Shown: piece by piece, positions 24,001 through 36,000 of the stretch
Position numbering within the stretch: the first letter of the stretch is position 1
How the letters are laid out: every line of letters begins with the position of its first letter
Program-made: the position numbers and the translations under genes
Notes under the pieces: generated by a model
Told to the model about the DNA's origin: nothing
Databases searched by the model: none
Seen by the model: the letters and a program-made list of their open reading frames with translations, nothing else
Source: Symsagittifera roscoffensis
Lineage: Eukaryota; Xenacoelomorpha; Acoela; Convolutidae
NCBI RefSeq assembly: GCF_963678635.1
Contig: NC_087065.1
Span: 17,559,623 to 17,623,622, forward strand
Length of the DNA: 64,000 nucleotides
Direction of reading: 5' to 3'

Positions 24001-27000
24001 TTTATCACATGTACTTCACTGACACAATCAATCTGCTCTCTCCTCGCAGACTCTAGAAGACACTCCATCTATCCATCACAAGAAAAACTTCGATTCAAAA
24101 TACTTATTAAGCCCGGATGGGTGAAACCAGTTCAAAACAAAATTTTTAAAGTGTTGATCATATACCTTGATATGTATGATCCGTTACCAAAAGCTATGAT
24201 AATTTGTAAAGCTGAAACCTTTCGTGACTTATGATTTTTTTGCAATCGTATTTAATCCACATTTTTACTGGTTTAAGCAAAAAATTATACCAACGATACT
24301 CGATATGTTGTCTGCAATAGCTCTTTCTTCCAAAATTTTTCTTCCAAAATTCTTTCTTTTTGTATTTTAAACAAAAGTAGATCGTTTTTTCAAAGTAAAA
24401 TCGCACAAAAAATTGTTTATCATTTTTCAACGAGAAAAAAATCAGGGCGCAGCTATTATTACAGCAAAGAAAGGAACTAAATTTTTTTTGAATTGATTTG
24501 TTAAGGTTGTAACTGAGTGGGTAGCTTTTTCGAAAACATTGAAAAAAGTCAAAAACAGCCAACAATTGTTTTTTTCTCAGGCCAAATTGTTTTCATAAAC
24601 ACTAGAATGTTCGCGAAAGCAGCAAAATGTTTTCCTTTTAAATGAAAATTGACTCGATTTTTACACTGATCTCCGGTTAAGGAAATTAGTTTCACAGAAA
24701 TGGCTCAGAAGCAACAAAATGTGCTTACAATTCTGTAGTTTAGTTTGGTTTAATTGATATGGGCTCAATGGGCGATCAAACACATTTCGCTCAATTTAGT
24801 TGTTTTATTTTTAACTCGTGGCTAATAAACCTACTGAGAGTAATGAATTTTTACTCTAACTTGATTTAAATTGATTTTCAAATTTTCAACGAACTTCAAC
24901 TTTTTTCCAGTTACCCTTTTTTAAAATGTCCGTTATAACCAACCTTTCAGCTTTTGGAATTTCTGCCGGACTTTATAAGGTTAAATTTCGTTTACTTGTC
25001 TCAATCTGGAATAATTTTATCATTAAGAAACTTTCTTGAAATCGAAAAAAAATTTAAAGACCTGTTTTTCTTAGATACAAAAATTTTAAACTATCAACTG
25101 AAATAAAACTGGTTTGTTTTTATTTATGTTTAAAATTTTTGTATCTAAGAAAAACAGGTCTTTAAATTTTTTTTCGATTTCAAGAAAGTTTCTTAATGAT
25201 AAAATTATTCCAGATTGAGACAAGTAAACGAAATTTAACCTTATAAAGTCCGGCAGAAATTCCAAAAGATGAAAGGTTGGTTATAACGGCATGACGAGGT
25301 TTCTTTTGGTTTTCAAATATGCCGGATTCTCTCATCTGCACTAGGTTTCACAAACCACGTGAAATAAAAGAAACAGCCGAATTTAGTAAAGTTGTCAGAT
25401 TGCAAAGGTTTTTCAATAAAAAATTGGTTTGACGGACCTACCAGTTTGCTGTGGATAAAAAAACAGCCAGTTTTCATGACCTGCACTAAATTTTTCGAAC
25501 CGTTGAGTTTAGCAGTCTTTTCACAGTTAACACTTCAATTTGCTCTCTGAAAAATGTTCACACAAAAATTCAAGGTTGCCGTTGCTAGCTAGCTGGTCCA
25601 TTTTTTTTCAAATAGATGCGCTTGATTTGATCTCAACTAGATGAAAAGCGGTATTTTTCAATAAAACGATTGCTTAAAAATTTTTCGTACAGAACTATTC
25701 GTAATATTTGAGCAGCGATGCTCCAAAGATAATTTTTTAAATATAGACAAACTTTATGGACAAATTTTGGGTGCTCAAAGCCACACAAAAGCTTCCCAGG
25801 CACACAAAAATAGCTGCGACATACCAATTTTGGGTTGTGACATACCCGTTTTGGGTTGCGATAGTTGCAAATTAGGTCATGGAGCTCAAAAAAGAGCTTT
25901 TAAACTCTTCTGTTGTTGAGTTCTTAACTAGGTAACACAATTTTAACTTATTGGGTAACACACTAGTTTTTACATTAAAATGACAAAATTGATAGACAGG
26001 TTGTACCGACGAGGCGTGCCCAGTGCTCCTGTTGCCCGTCATGGATCTCTGCCTTTCTACAAGAAGGGCTTAAGTTTCAGCTGCTCCGAAGCTTCCGCTG
26101 CTCCGAAGCTTCCGCGCCACATAGAATTAAACGCAAATTCATCTTCATACTCTCTAAGTTTTTTTCCAAAAGCAATTTAGACATTAAGTACTTCCAAACT
26201 CAGCAGAAAATGAAACATGAGAAAATGATCGGAGTCGCCCTCTATGAAGTTATTGGGGTTTGGCTTCAAAGAGTTACCAATTTAATTCGGGTCGGAAAAA
26301 GCCAGACTTCCTCAACTGCACTGAATTTCTCAAAATGCGTGAAAATGTAAGAAAAAGCTGAGTTTAGTTAAGTTGTCACACTGCAAAAGTTTTTGAATCA
26401 AAAATTGGTTTCACGGACTTACCAATTTGCTGTGGGTATGAAATTGCCAGTTTTCATCATCTGCACTAACCCTGAGTTTATCAGAGTTTTCACACTAAAC
26501 AATTCAATTTTCTCACTGAAAAAATTTCACCTAATAAATCAAAGTCGCCCATGCTCTCTAACTGGTTCAATCTTTTTTTCAAATTCCTCCATTTGACTTG
26601 TTTTCGGTTAACAGAAAAATGATAATTTTCAAAAAAAAAAGATTGCTGGAAAGATTTTTGTACGGAATTAGTGGATATTATGAGTGGCACAGGTCCAAAG
26701 AATTTCTCGGTCTCAACAAAAAAGTTGCGACATACCCAGTTTGGGTTGCAATATTTGCAAAATAAGTCATGAAACTCGAAACGGTAATCAGATTTTGTAG
26801 TCGTCTGTGGTCGATAGTATTCGATTGGGTAACAAAGTTCTGCAACATTCTCTTGCACTCTATATTTTAAATTTCCAGTCAGGGCACAGTCCACTTTTCT
26901 GGGCTTTTCAACACTGTTGCTCATTTGCTTCTCACCGTCAGCAGTTCCTACGTTTTCAATCTTCAAATTCCACATTTCGATAAATTTTTTTTTCAAAGTT

Positions 27001-30000
27001 TCTCATCCAGTTCAAAAAAAACAAAAAACAGAAAATGTTTAAAACTGGGAGTCAGAAAACAATTTCAAATCCACAAGTAAAATCAAGATGAAAATTCCTT
27101 CAATATTTTTAAACTAAAAACCTGTTCATTGCGTATATTGATTGCAAAAAGTTACCTAAAGTAAAACAAAATAATTTTAATGGCTACCAGAAAATACTTC
27201 TTTTCAGGTACACCTGAAACTCAAATTTTTCTGAAGTAAACTTTCTCTGACGTTAAAGTATCCAATAACGTCTAATGAAGTGATGAATCATAAAAATTGC
27301 AAAAAACTTCAATGAAATAGCTATTTCTGATCCATTTTTAGCAATAAATTGACACTGGATATATTTTGTTCCAAAATACTTGCTACCATGGTATAGTTTT
27401 CTCCAGTTTTTGAAATTCGGAAAATCACTCAGCTAAAAATTAAACTTTCGTTTTCAGTGATCTTGTTCTGATTGCTAATTCAAAACTCGTTGTCGCGACT
27501 TATATTTTTCATCAATATCGTTGCTGGTTTGAACAAAAACTACAGCAACGATACTCAACTTGTTCTCATCAATAGTATTTTTTTCCCCAAATTTTTTGTT
27601 CTTTTCTAGGTAAATTAAAAATAGGTCGTTTTCCAGGGTAGATTACCTCAACATTTATTTATCAAACTTCAATAGGTTGTTTCTAAGAAAAAAAATCTTC
27701 GCCTAACGATCAAATTACAAAAAAAAAGATTTTTCAAATTAAAACATGAAAATCGGGGCATAGCTGCCTTAACAGGAAAGAGTTTATTTTGTGAATTGAA
27801 CTGTTAATCTTGTATCTGAGAGGGTAATTATCTAAAACATCAAAATCAGTCACCTGACTGATTAAAACATCAAAGAATTTTTTCTTAAAATTCAAAACGT
27901 GCATAAAAAGCAGCAAAAAAAATTGGTTCCCGCTTGATTCGATTTTTAAACTCCTCTCCAACTAGGGAATGTAGTTTTACAGAAATTGCTTAGAGGAACG
28001 GAGGTTTGCTGATGTTGCTGTAATTTCGTTATTTTTATTGATGTGGGCTGAATAGGCGATCACGAGCATTCCGCTCAGTTTCCTTGTTTTAGTTTTAACT
28101 CCATGGCTGATAAACCTACTGAGATTACTGAATTTTTACTCAAATTTGGTTCAAATTGACTTCGACGTTTTTAACGAGTTTTGGTTCTTTTCCAGTTACC
28201 CTCCGTTTGAAGCATGAAAATTTGAATTTAAATTAGTGAATTAAGAGTACTGATGTCAACTTTTGTTTTTATCAAACAAATCTTTATTGTTTGCTTTTCG
28301 GTTTTTCGCCAACCAATTTTAACAGATATGAATCCAACATAGTTCTATGAATATCTCAACGCTTTTTGTTTTCAAACTTTGCTATGATCCACTTTCCTTC
28401 GAATCCGTTGGTATGAGCATCTGTTGTTGGATCCGCAAAATTATTGCAGGGTTTCAAAGTTTGATGCTCATAATAACATTTGTCTTTATCATTGTAAGAT
28501 TTTCATTCGTACGAAATAATTTTACTGCCTGCAACTACACTCTTTTTTATATAGACATGAGCAAATTTTTTGTCAACTTCTTATAGCAAACAAAAAACAA
28601 TCTGCAGGTCCCTGCAATTGCCTCCGAACAATCAATAAACTCTGACCGCTGAGCCTCTAATATACTTTCTATTTACAAACAACTCTCGTCAGTTTCGAAG
28701 GTTTTGCTTATTACAAACTGCAAGTTTCTTTTCAGAAAACTTGATCGAAGTATGTTTTTTCGATCAGCAGTACACGAAAAATATAACCGTTTGATAGCTG
28801 AGATGAGTGCCTTCTAGCAAAGTTACTCTTTTCAATTGGTTTTGTTTTCTGCTTTTTCTCTCACAACGACTCCGTCGATCTTTGCGAGCCAAATTATTTA
28901 ATTCAATCTCATTTCCGCAGTCTTCAGAGTATCTTGTTTTGTGAAAAAATTTTCTGCTTCCTTTAAAATGAGTCGAAAATTCTTTGGTAGAACAGCATTG
29001 ATAAAGCTCGATAAAATTCTTTTTTCAAAAAGTTTCATCCATTTCCAGTCAATTCAATATCATTTCACGCATTTCCTTTTATGGTGTAAAATAATTTTAT
29101 TTGAAAATTTATTCTGCCTGTTATTCGAAAAATTGGTTTGTTACGTTGGTTTCAAAAATTGGTGACAAAAAAATCAGCAAATTAAAAGGCGCAAAGAAAC
29201 TTGACAAAACCCAACAAATTTGACCATTAGCGGGTTTAGAGGGGCGTGCGATTGCCTGATTTTAGTGATTTGACCCACTGCCGACCCTCTTTATACTACT
29301 TTGAGATAACCACCTTTGACTGACCGACCCAACATTTTTCTAGAGGCGCCTTTGGCGTCAATAATAACCGGTATTTAAAAAAACGCGGGCCGACTTCTCA
29401 GTGCTTTGTAAGAGATTGGAACTCCAAATTATTCGATCTATAAAAAGTTCGACAAAATTTTTAACATTTTTATGAAAAAAAAATTTCTCTCGAGAAAATC
29501 CTAGATCCGCTCTGAGTTTAACACTCGCTGTTTATTTCAATTGTAGCATTCTTTTTACGTTCATACTAACAAAAATAAATATTTGAAAATTCAGTTTTTT
29601 GCTCTTTTGGTTATGTTTGACAGTGAAATTAGTGCGGAAACTTAGATTATTTCCTTTGATTTTGTTTCTGTTTTTTTTGTTTCACGAAAAATTCTTATAA
29701 TGATCTGATAAGTACAAAAGTGCACTTGTTAAGTCCATTATTTATATGTGCGGCTTAACCTAATTTTTTCTAAGGAAGGCAAATTACGCTCTCCTTCGAA
29801 GAAGTTGAATTCGGCGAAAAAACGAGATCGACTCTTAGCTTTGTATATTGGTTTTAGCTTTTGATTTTTTCGGCAGAATTAAAATATTACTTTTTGATCC
29901 ACTTGTCTTAATCTGGATTAATATTATCAGTCAACAAAGTTTCTTGAGATCGAAAAAAACTTTAAGATTCTCTGTTGTTTTCAGATAAGAAAATTAGAGT

Positions 30001-33000
30001 CAACAAAATGAAAGAAATATATAAAGCAAATGGTTGATGGAGTCCCATGGCGAGGTTTTTCGTTTTTAATTTTGTGAATAAAGACTAAATTTACCATTAA
30101 ATTAACTGTTTTGATAGTCAAAATGTACCAACGAGGCGTGCCCAGTGTTCTTGTTGCCCGTCACGGATCTCTGCCGTTCTACAAGTAGGGCTTAAGTTTC
30201 AGCTGCTCCGCAGCTTGTGCGCCACGTTTGAATTTTTGACAATCAAATTTCGGCTTTTTCGCTAGTGGACAGAAACAAACGCAAGTTCATCTTTTTCTCT
30301 TCGAATTGTTTGTTTCTAATAATCATTTTAGACATTATTTATTTTGAATTTGAGCAAAATTTGTGCATGAACCGAGAGTAAATGATCGGAATCACCCTCT
30401 ATGAAGTTATCAGAGTTTAGCTTCAAAGATATACTAACTTAGTTCGGGTCGGAAAATGCCAGATTCTCTCATCTGCACTAAGCGTATCAAACCGCGTGAA
30501 AAGTAAGAAACAGCTGACTTTAGTAAAGTTGACACACTGCAAAAAATTTCAAATCAAAAATTGGTTTCAAGGACTTACCAGTTTGCTGTGGGTATGAAAC
30601 TGCAAGTTTTTTAAGACCTTCAATTTTCTTCAATCCGTTGAGTTTAGCAATGTTTTCACACTGAATGTTTCTGTTTTCTCACAAAAAAAATTCAAGGTCG
30701 ACGTTGCTCGCTAGCGGGTTCAATATGTTTTCACTGTTCACTCCAAAATGTTCGTTTTTGAAGAAGTTTTTAAGAGATTATTTACTTCGAGTTTAACCGC
30801 GAGCAAATGATCAGAGTCGCCCTCTCTGAAGTTATTGGGGTTTGGCTTCAAAGACTTACCAATTTAATTCGGGTCGGAAAATGCCAGACTTTCTCATCTG
30901 CACTAATTTTCTCAAAGCGCGTGAAAATGTAAGAAACAGCAGAGTTTAGTTAAGTGGTCACACTGCAAAGTTTTTTAAATCAAAAGTTGGTTTCACGGAC
31001 TTACCAGTTTGCTGTGGATATTAAATTGCCAGTTTTCATCATCTGCACTAACCTTTTCAGTCTGTTGAGTTTATCAGAGTTTTCACACTGAACAATTCAA
31101 TTTTCTCACTGAAAAGTTTTCACCTAAGAATTCAAGGTCGCCCATGCTCGCTAGCTGGTTCACTCTTTTTTCGAATTCCTCCATTTGACTTGTTTTCGGT
31201 CAGAAGAAAAATGATAATTTTCACAAAAAAAGATTGCTGGAAAAATTTTTGTACGGAATTAGTGGATATATATGAGTGGCGACGGTCCAAAGACATATTT
31301 TTTGGGCGCACAAAAAATTTTTCGGTCTCAACCAAACAGTTGCGACATTAACATTTTGGGTTGCAATAGTCGCAAAATAAGTCGCAACATTCTATTAAAC
31401 TACATTTTTTAAATTTCCAGTCAGGGCTCCGGTCCCCTTTTCTGGGTAGTTTAACACTTTTGCTCATTTGATTCTCACCGTCAGCAGTTCTTACTTTTTC
31501 AAATTTCAAATTCCACAATTCGATGTTTTTTTTTAAAGTTTCTCGTCCATTTCTGCGAAACTTCAAGATTTGGATGGTGTTTAGATTTCTTTCCCAGACA
31601 TGGACATGGTACTATTTTGGGCAGTGTGTGGCCCTCTGTTAGCCATAATACTGTTTGTGGGCATAATGGACATAGTTCCTCTGGCGACTGATAATACCCC
31701 CAAAGCAACTGCCTACATCCGGAGGTTTTTGACTAAATACTGGACCTACCAGGTAAGACCGATTTAGCCACAAGGTAGACGACAAACATACGAGCAGTTC
31801 AGTTCTCTATGGATGTCCGATGCTGCGCCCATGCCTTAGAACTGTTTCATAGAACTAAATTTTTTTTCAGGGTACATGGTCTCCCTTGCATTCTCTCTTT
31901 GGGGTAATATTCAATCAGGGGTCGAACGGTATCAAATTAGCTCTGCGTGAGCAACAAAAAGACACCATTGAGTCGATTTTTTAGAGCCATGTGTATAATT
32001 ACTAATGCAAACTTAACTGAGCTTCACCTTTCTCTTAGTATCACGGATATCTTGACAAAATCTTGACAAGATTTGTCATGACAATTTCAAGGTTTTCATG
32101 GTCCATGGTATCATGTATATCTTGCCAAGATCTTGGACCCCAAGTTTTGATGAAGAACTTTTGCGCGAACATATATCTGACATGTATATCTTGTCAAAAT
32201 CTTGGAAAGTAACATGGTTATCTTGCCAAGATCTTCAAAGTCGTGGCAAGATAGCCATTTTTCATAGATAATCCAAAATTATCCATGAACTTGGCACCAA
32301 TTTCCCAGATCGTTACACTGGGTCTTAAAAAATAGTCAACAAACTCCTTTTTAGGCGTTTTTTTGAAGATATGAGACAAAAAGTCAGTTCTTATTACAGC
32401 GAGCGCCTGCAGTGAAGCAATGTATGTAATTTTACGCCAAAATCGGACAATTGGTCTGAGATCAGCTTGTAAGTTAATAAGACTGCTCGTATCAGGGCGG
32501 AGCCCTGAATATTCCGACTGCTTCTTAAGGCCTATGGAGCAGTAATAACATGAAAAAATTGAATGTAAGAAATGTTTTTTTTTGTTCCGACTTTCGATAC
32601 GAAAGTGACGGAATATTTGTGCTCGGGGTGGGTTTTTTTTTTCTTCAGACAAATTTCGACATTTTAACTAGCCATTTTTGACGGATTTTATATCATTCAA
32701 AAAGTATTGTTGTCCTGAGCTCAAATTTGAAAAGATATTTCACCTGTGATTATTTTTCGTAAAGTTATGAGGGTTTAAAGATTGCCATTTTGGCCATTTT
32801 GACCAATTTGGGACAATTAACGCGCGATATAATTCGCGCTATTAACGCGGAAGAGGAGATTTAATCCGTCTTATAAATCGTTCCAAATTGGTTGAACGAA
32901 GCTTATTTGCCATAATTGATTTGTTACAAGGAACGAAATCTCTCTTTTTGTACTTTACATGGCGTGTGGGGGGATGATTTTCATAAAAATTTTCAAATTT

Positions 33001-36000
33001 TAGAATTTTTTTTTTTCATTTTATTTTATTTCATTTAATTTTTTTATGTTATTACTGCTGCTCCATAAAACTTAAAAGGCAGTCGGAACATTCAGGGTTT
33101 CGCCCTGATACGAGCAGTCTTGTTTAATTTGAGATTTTTTGTAAAAATCATCCCCCCACACGCCATATAAAAGTACAAAGTGATAGATTTCGCTCCTAGT
33201 AACAAATCAATTATGGCAAATAAGCTTCCTTCAACCAAACTGGAACGATTACTAAGACGGATTACATCTCCACTTGCACATTAATAGCGCGAAATATATC
33301 GCGCGCTAATTGTCCCAACTTCGCCAAAACGGCAATCAATCTTTAAACTCCCATAACTTTACGAAAAATAATCACACTTGAAACATCTTTTCAAATTTAA
33401 ACTCAGAACAACAATACCGTTTGAATGATTTTTTAAAAAAGGGTCAAAAATGGCTAGTTAAAAAAGTCTAAATTTGTCTGAAGAAAAAAACCCACCCCGA
33501 GCTTAAATATTCCGTTGCTTTCGCAAAGAAAGTCGGAACAACAATAAGCTGATAGTTCGTTGATAATGTCTGTTTCATGCTTCAGTTTGTATGTGTGGTG
33601 TTCATGACTGTCCCTGCGACTCTGGTCTGTTTCCTGTTTCACAAGTGCGACTTCCTCATCTGGGGTCACGTGCAGATGTACCTCATAGTTTTCTCCTTCG
33701 TCTTCTTCCTCAACTATCCCAGGGTGATATATCTTCAATAAAGACATGACTTAATCTTTCAGTCTATACTTTCTTCATGAAAAACGGTATAATCTTCTTC
33801 TTATCTAAGTTTCTTTAGCCTTAGTTATGCTCTTTTCTGAGATCTTTAAAAAATTGGAGTTACGATGCATGTTGCTGCAATTAATTTTTATCTTGATATA
33901 AAATAGCGCTGAATTTTGGTCAGAAGGAAGCACCTTTAACGCGACCTGAATAGTCAGCACCGACAGGAAAAAACTTTTCAACAATAGAATGACTTTTTCT
34001 ACTTCAATTTCATCCACAATTCCAAATATATACTGCCTTGTTCAAACTGAATTGATTTTTTGTCTTCATAATTTGAAATTTGATCGCGATTATTAAAATA
34101 TTAAAATGGGTCGGGATCGCTATCTCATAGAGTAATTTCGGATGATGTACACAAGTTTGTCTAACTATCTATTTTTGGCCCGATCGGTTCGTGAAACTCC
34201 TTTTGTCCCACTCCGATAGTAGTCCTACTCTTCTTATTTCCTAAGTCTCAGTGGATCTAGAGGAATACCGGAAAAGTCGAAGTTAGAGAGAGATCAAACT
34301 TTCTGGTATCTCTAAAATTAGTCTGACCCAGGGGCGGATTTAGGGGGGGGGGGGGTTGGACGGACGCCGCCTTCCCTCAGGGATTCGAACCCCTGCCGAC
34401 CCAAAGGGTCCCCCCTTTGTACTCTATTTTGAGAGATACATTTTTGATGGATCCTAAAATTTTCGGCGCCAATTTATAATAATTTTGAGGGGGGAGCGCG
34501 CGCCGAAAAAAACGCGATTTTTTGGTCATTTTTTCCAAAAAGTGCCTAAAAACGCCTTTTTCGGCCCGTTTTTTGAAAATCTTGCTTGCGGCACAGAAAT
34601 TTTGACCAAAATAGGTCTTTTTAGTGCTCTGGTAGAGCTCAGAAAATCAATTTGGTCGACCTAAAAAAAGGTCGACAAAATTTTCGAAATTTTTTGAAAA
34701 TCCGCCCCCCCCCTCGAGAAAATCGTATATCCGCCCCTGGTCTGACCCATGATCTAGTCAAGCTTTACAGAAAGTGCACTCAGGGTTTAGTTTTGGAATG
34801 TTCGTTTTAAACAAAGAATAAGTGTTTTTTAAATAAAAAATGTATTTTTGAAATTTTTCTGGTGGCCCAAAATGTTTAACAAAATGCAAATGCATAAAGC
34901 TTCAGTTTTCATCTTATGAACGCATAAAAAAAATTGCAAAGTTTTTTGATAGCCAACCATTTCTTGTTTCCAAATTTTTAAATTTTTTTACAGCTAACCA
35001 GTTTTTGTTTCGAGTTATGAAAACACTTTCAACTTCTATTGTTTTTACCCCCGAATGAAGATCTTTGGCAGGTTTTTTCATCTCAAAACCCAATTTGGGT
35101 TTCTAGCTTAAGACTTTTTGAAGTGTTTCAGGGTGATTTAAGGCTAAACTAATTTTTTAAACCTAATTATGAGCGGGAAAAAATGTAGAAAAAAGTAAAT
35201 AAGTTTTTTCTACTCCTCGGTAATAAATGTTTACCATCTAAAATTGAAGTGTAAAACGAGAAAAGATAAAATAGAAGAGCTTCCCGAAAGAGAGGAAGAC
35301 CCAAAATCAGGGGCGGATCTAGGTTATTCTCGAGAGTTCGAAAAGGGCTCGAAAATTTTGTCGGTTTTTTTAGAATGATTAAATTAATTTTTCGAGCTCT
35401 CCTAAAGCACCAACAAAGACACTAGTAGTTGACCATTTTTTCTGCGCAGCAGGCAACTGCATTTTTTGGAAAATGTTGACAAACATTTTTTTTTTTTTGG
35501 CGCTCGTTCCTTCCTCAAAACTAGAAAAAAACTTGGAGCCAAAGGCGCCTTAGAAAAACTTTAGGGTCCTTCAACCAAAAACGGATATCTCAAATGAGTA
35601 CAAAGGGGAACCTTTTGGCCTTTTGGTCAGCAGGTGGTCGATTTCCTGAGAGAAAGGAGCGTCCTTCCAATCCCCCCCCCCCTCCTTAATCCGCTGGTGC
35701 CCAAAATGCTCAGCATTTTATTCATTGTCAAAATTCAAATTCAAAAAATCAAGCAAATAACCTTAAGGATCATATGGATATTGCATGTGTACTATTTGTC
35801 TGCGGTTATCTATATAGTTTCCTCCCGACCATGACATGCGTGGGGATATTATTGTTTTGAGTTATAGCCTTTTTGGTTATACTCATAGAGTAAATTCAGA
35901 TAAGGAACACCGTCTGCTTGTCACGCTATCTTATTTTCGGCCGGATAGATTCGTGCAACTTCTTAGTCTGATACCAATCCTAATCTTACTCTTATATCTC

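Larger units (their letters stand above)
24194..31566 (+). repeat. Set of old duplicated units
   Basis: 24,194-24,930 resembles 27,480-28,215 (shared text AACCTACTGAGA, TTCCAGTTACCC). A ~220-bp module (GTCGGAAAATGCCAGA, CATCTGCACTAA, GGTTTCACGGACTTACCA) occurs near 25,310, 26,260, 30,415 and 30,838. 26,490-26,996 resembles 31,132-31,566. A conserved block recurs at 26,004 and 30,124. This looks like a 3-4 kb segment duplicated long ago, with local tandem copies. Confidence 0.65.
9663..31584 (+). other. Intron 6, 21.9 kb, host to several mobile elements
   Basis: The second-largest intron. It holds a hAT-like MITE (9814-10162), TATAATCGATT repeats (11060-11420), a possible antisense exon (11513-11816), a copia element interrupted by a BEL/Pao element (12360-23728), an inverted repeat (24931-25288) and old duplicated units (24.2-31.6 kb). 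The stretches 10,170-11,050, 11,880-12,300 and 28,220-29,230 show nothing I can name. Confidence 0.7.
31753..33585 (+). other. Intron 7, mostly repeat
   Basis: 31,753-32,030 shows nothing. 32,040-32,260 is a cluster of CTTGCCAAGATCTTG-type words. 32,479-33,539 is the palindromic element complex. Only about 45 bases separate that complex from exon 8. Confidence 0.65.

Noticed and set aside
25980-26180. Small ORF with LPFYKKGLSFSC, faintly like iron/zinc-chelating YkgJ-type proteins
   Set aside because: The cysteines that define that family are missing, and the second copy of the block is not open.
26490-26996. 168-codon minus-strand open frame
   Set aside because: It lies in a duplicated repeat. 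The related stretch at 31,132-31,566 is not open over the same span, and there is no family signature.
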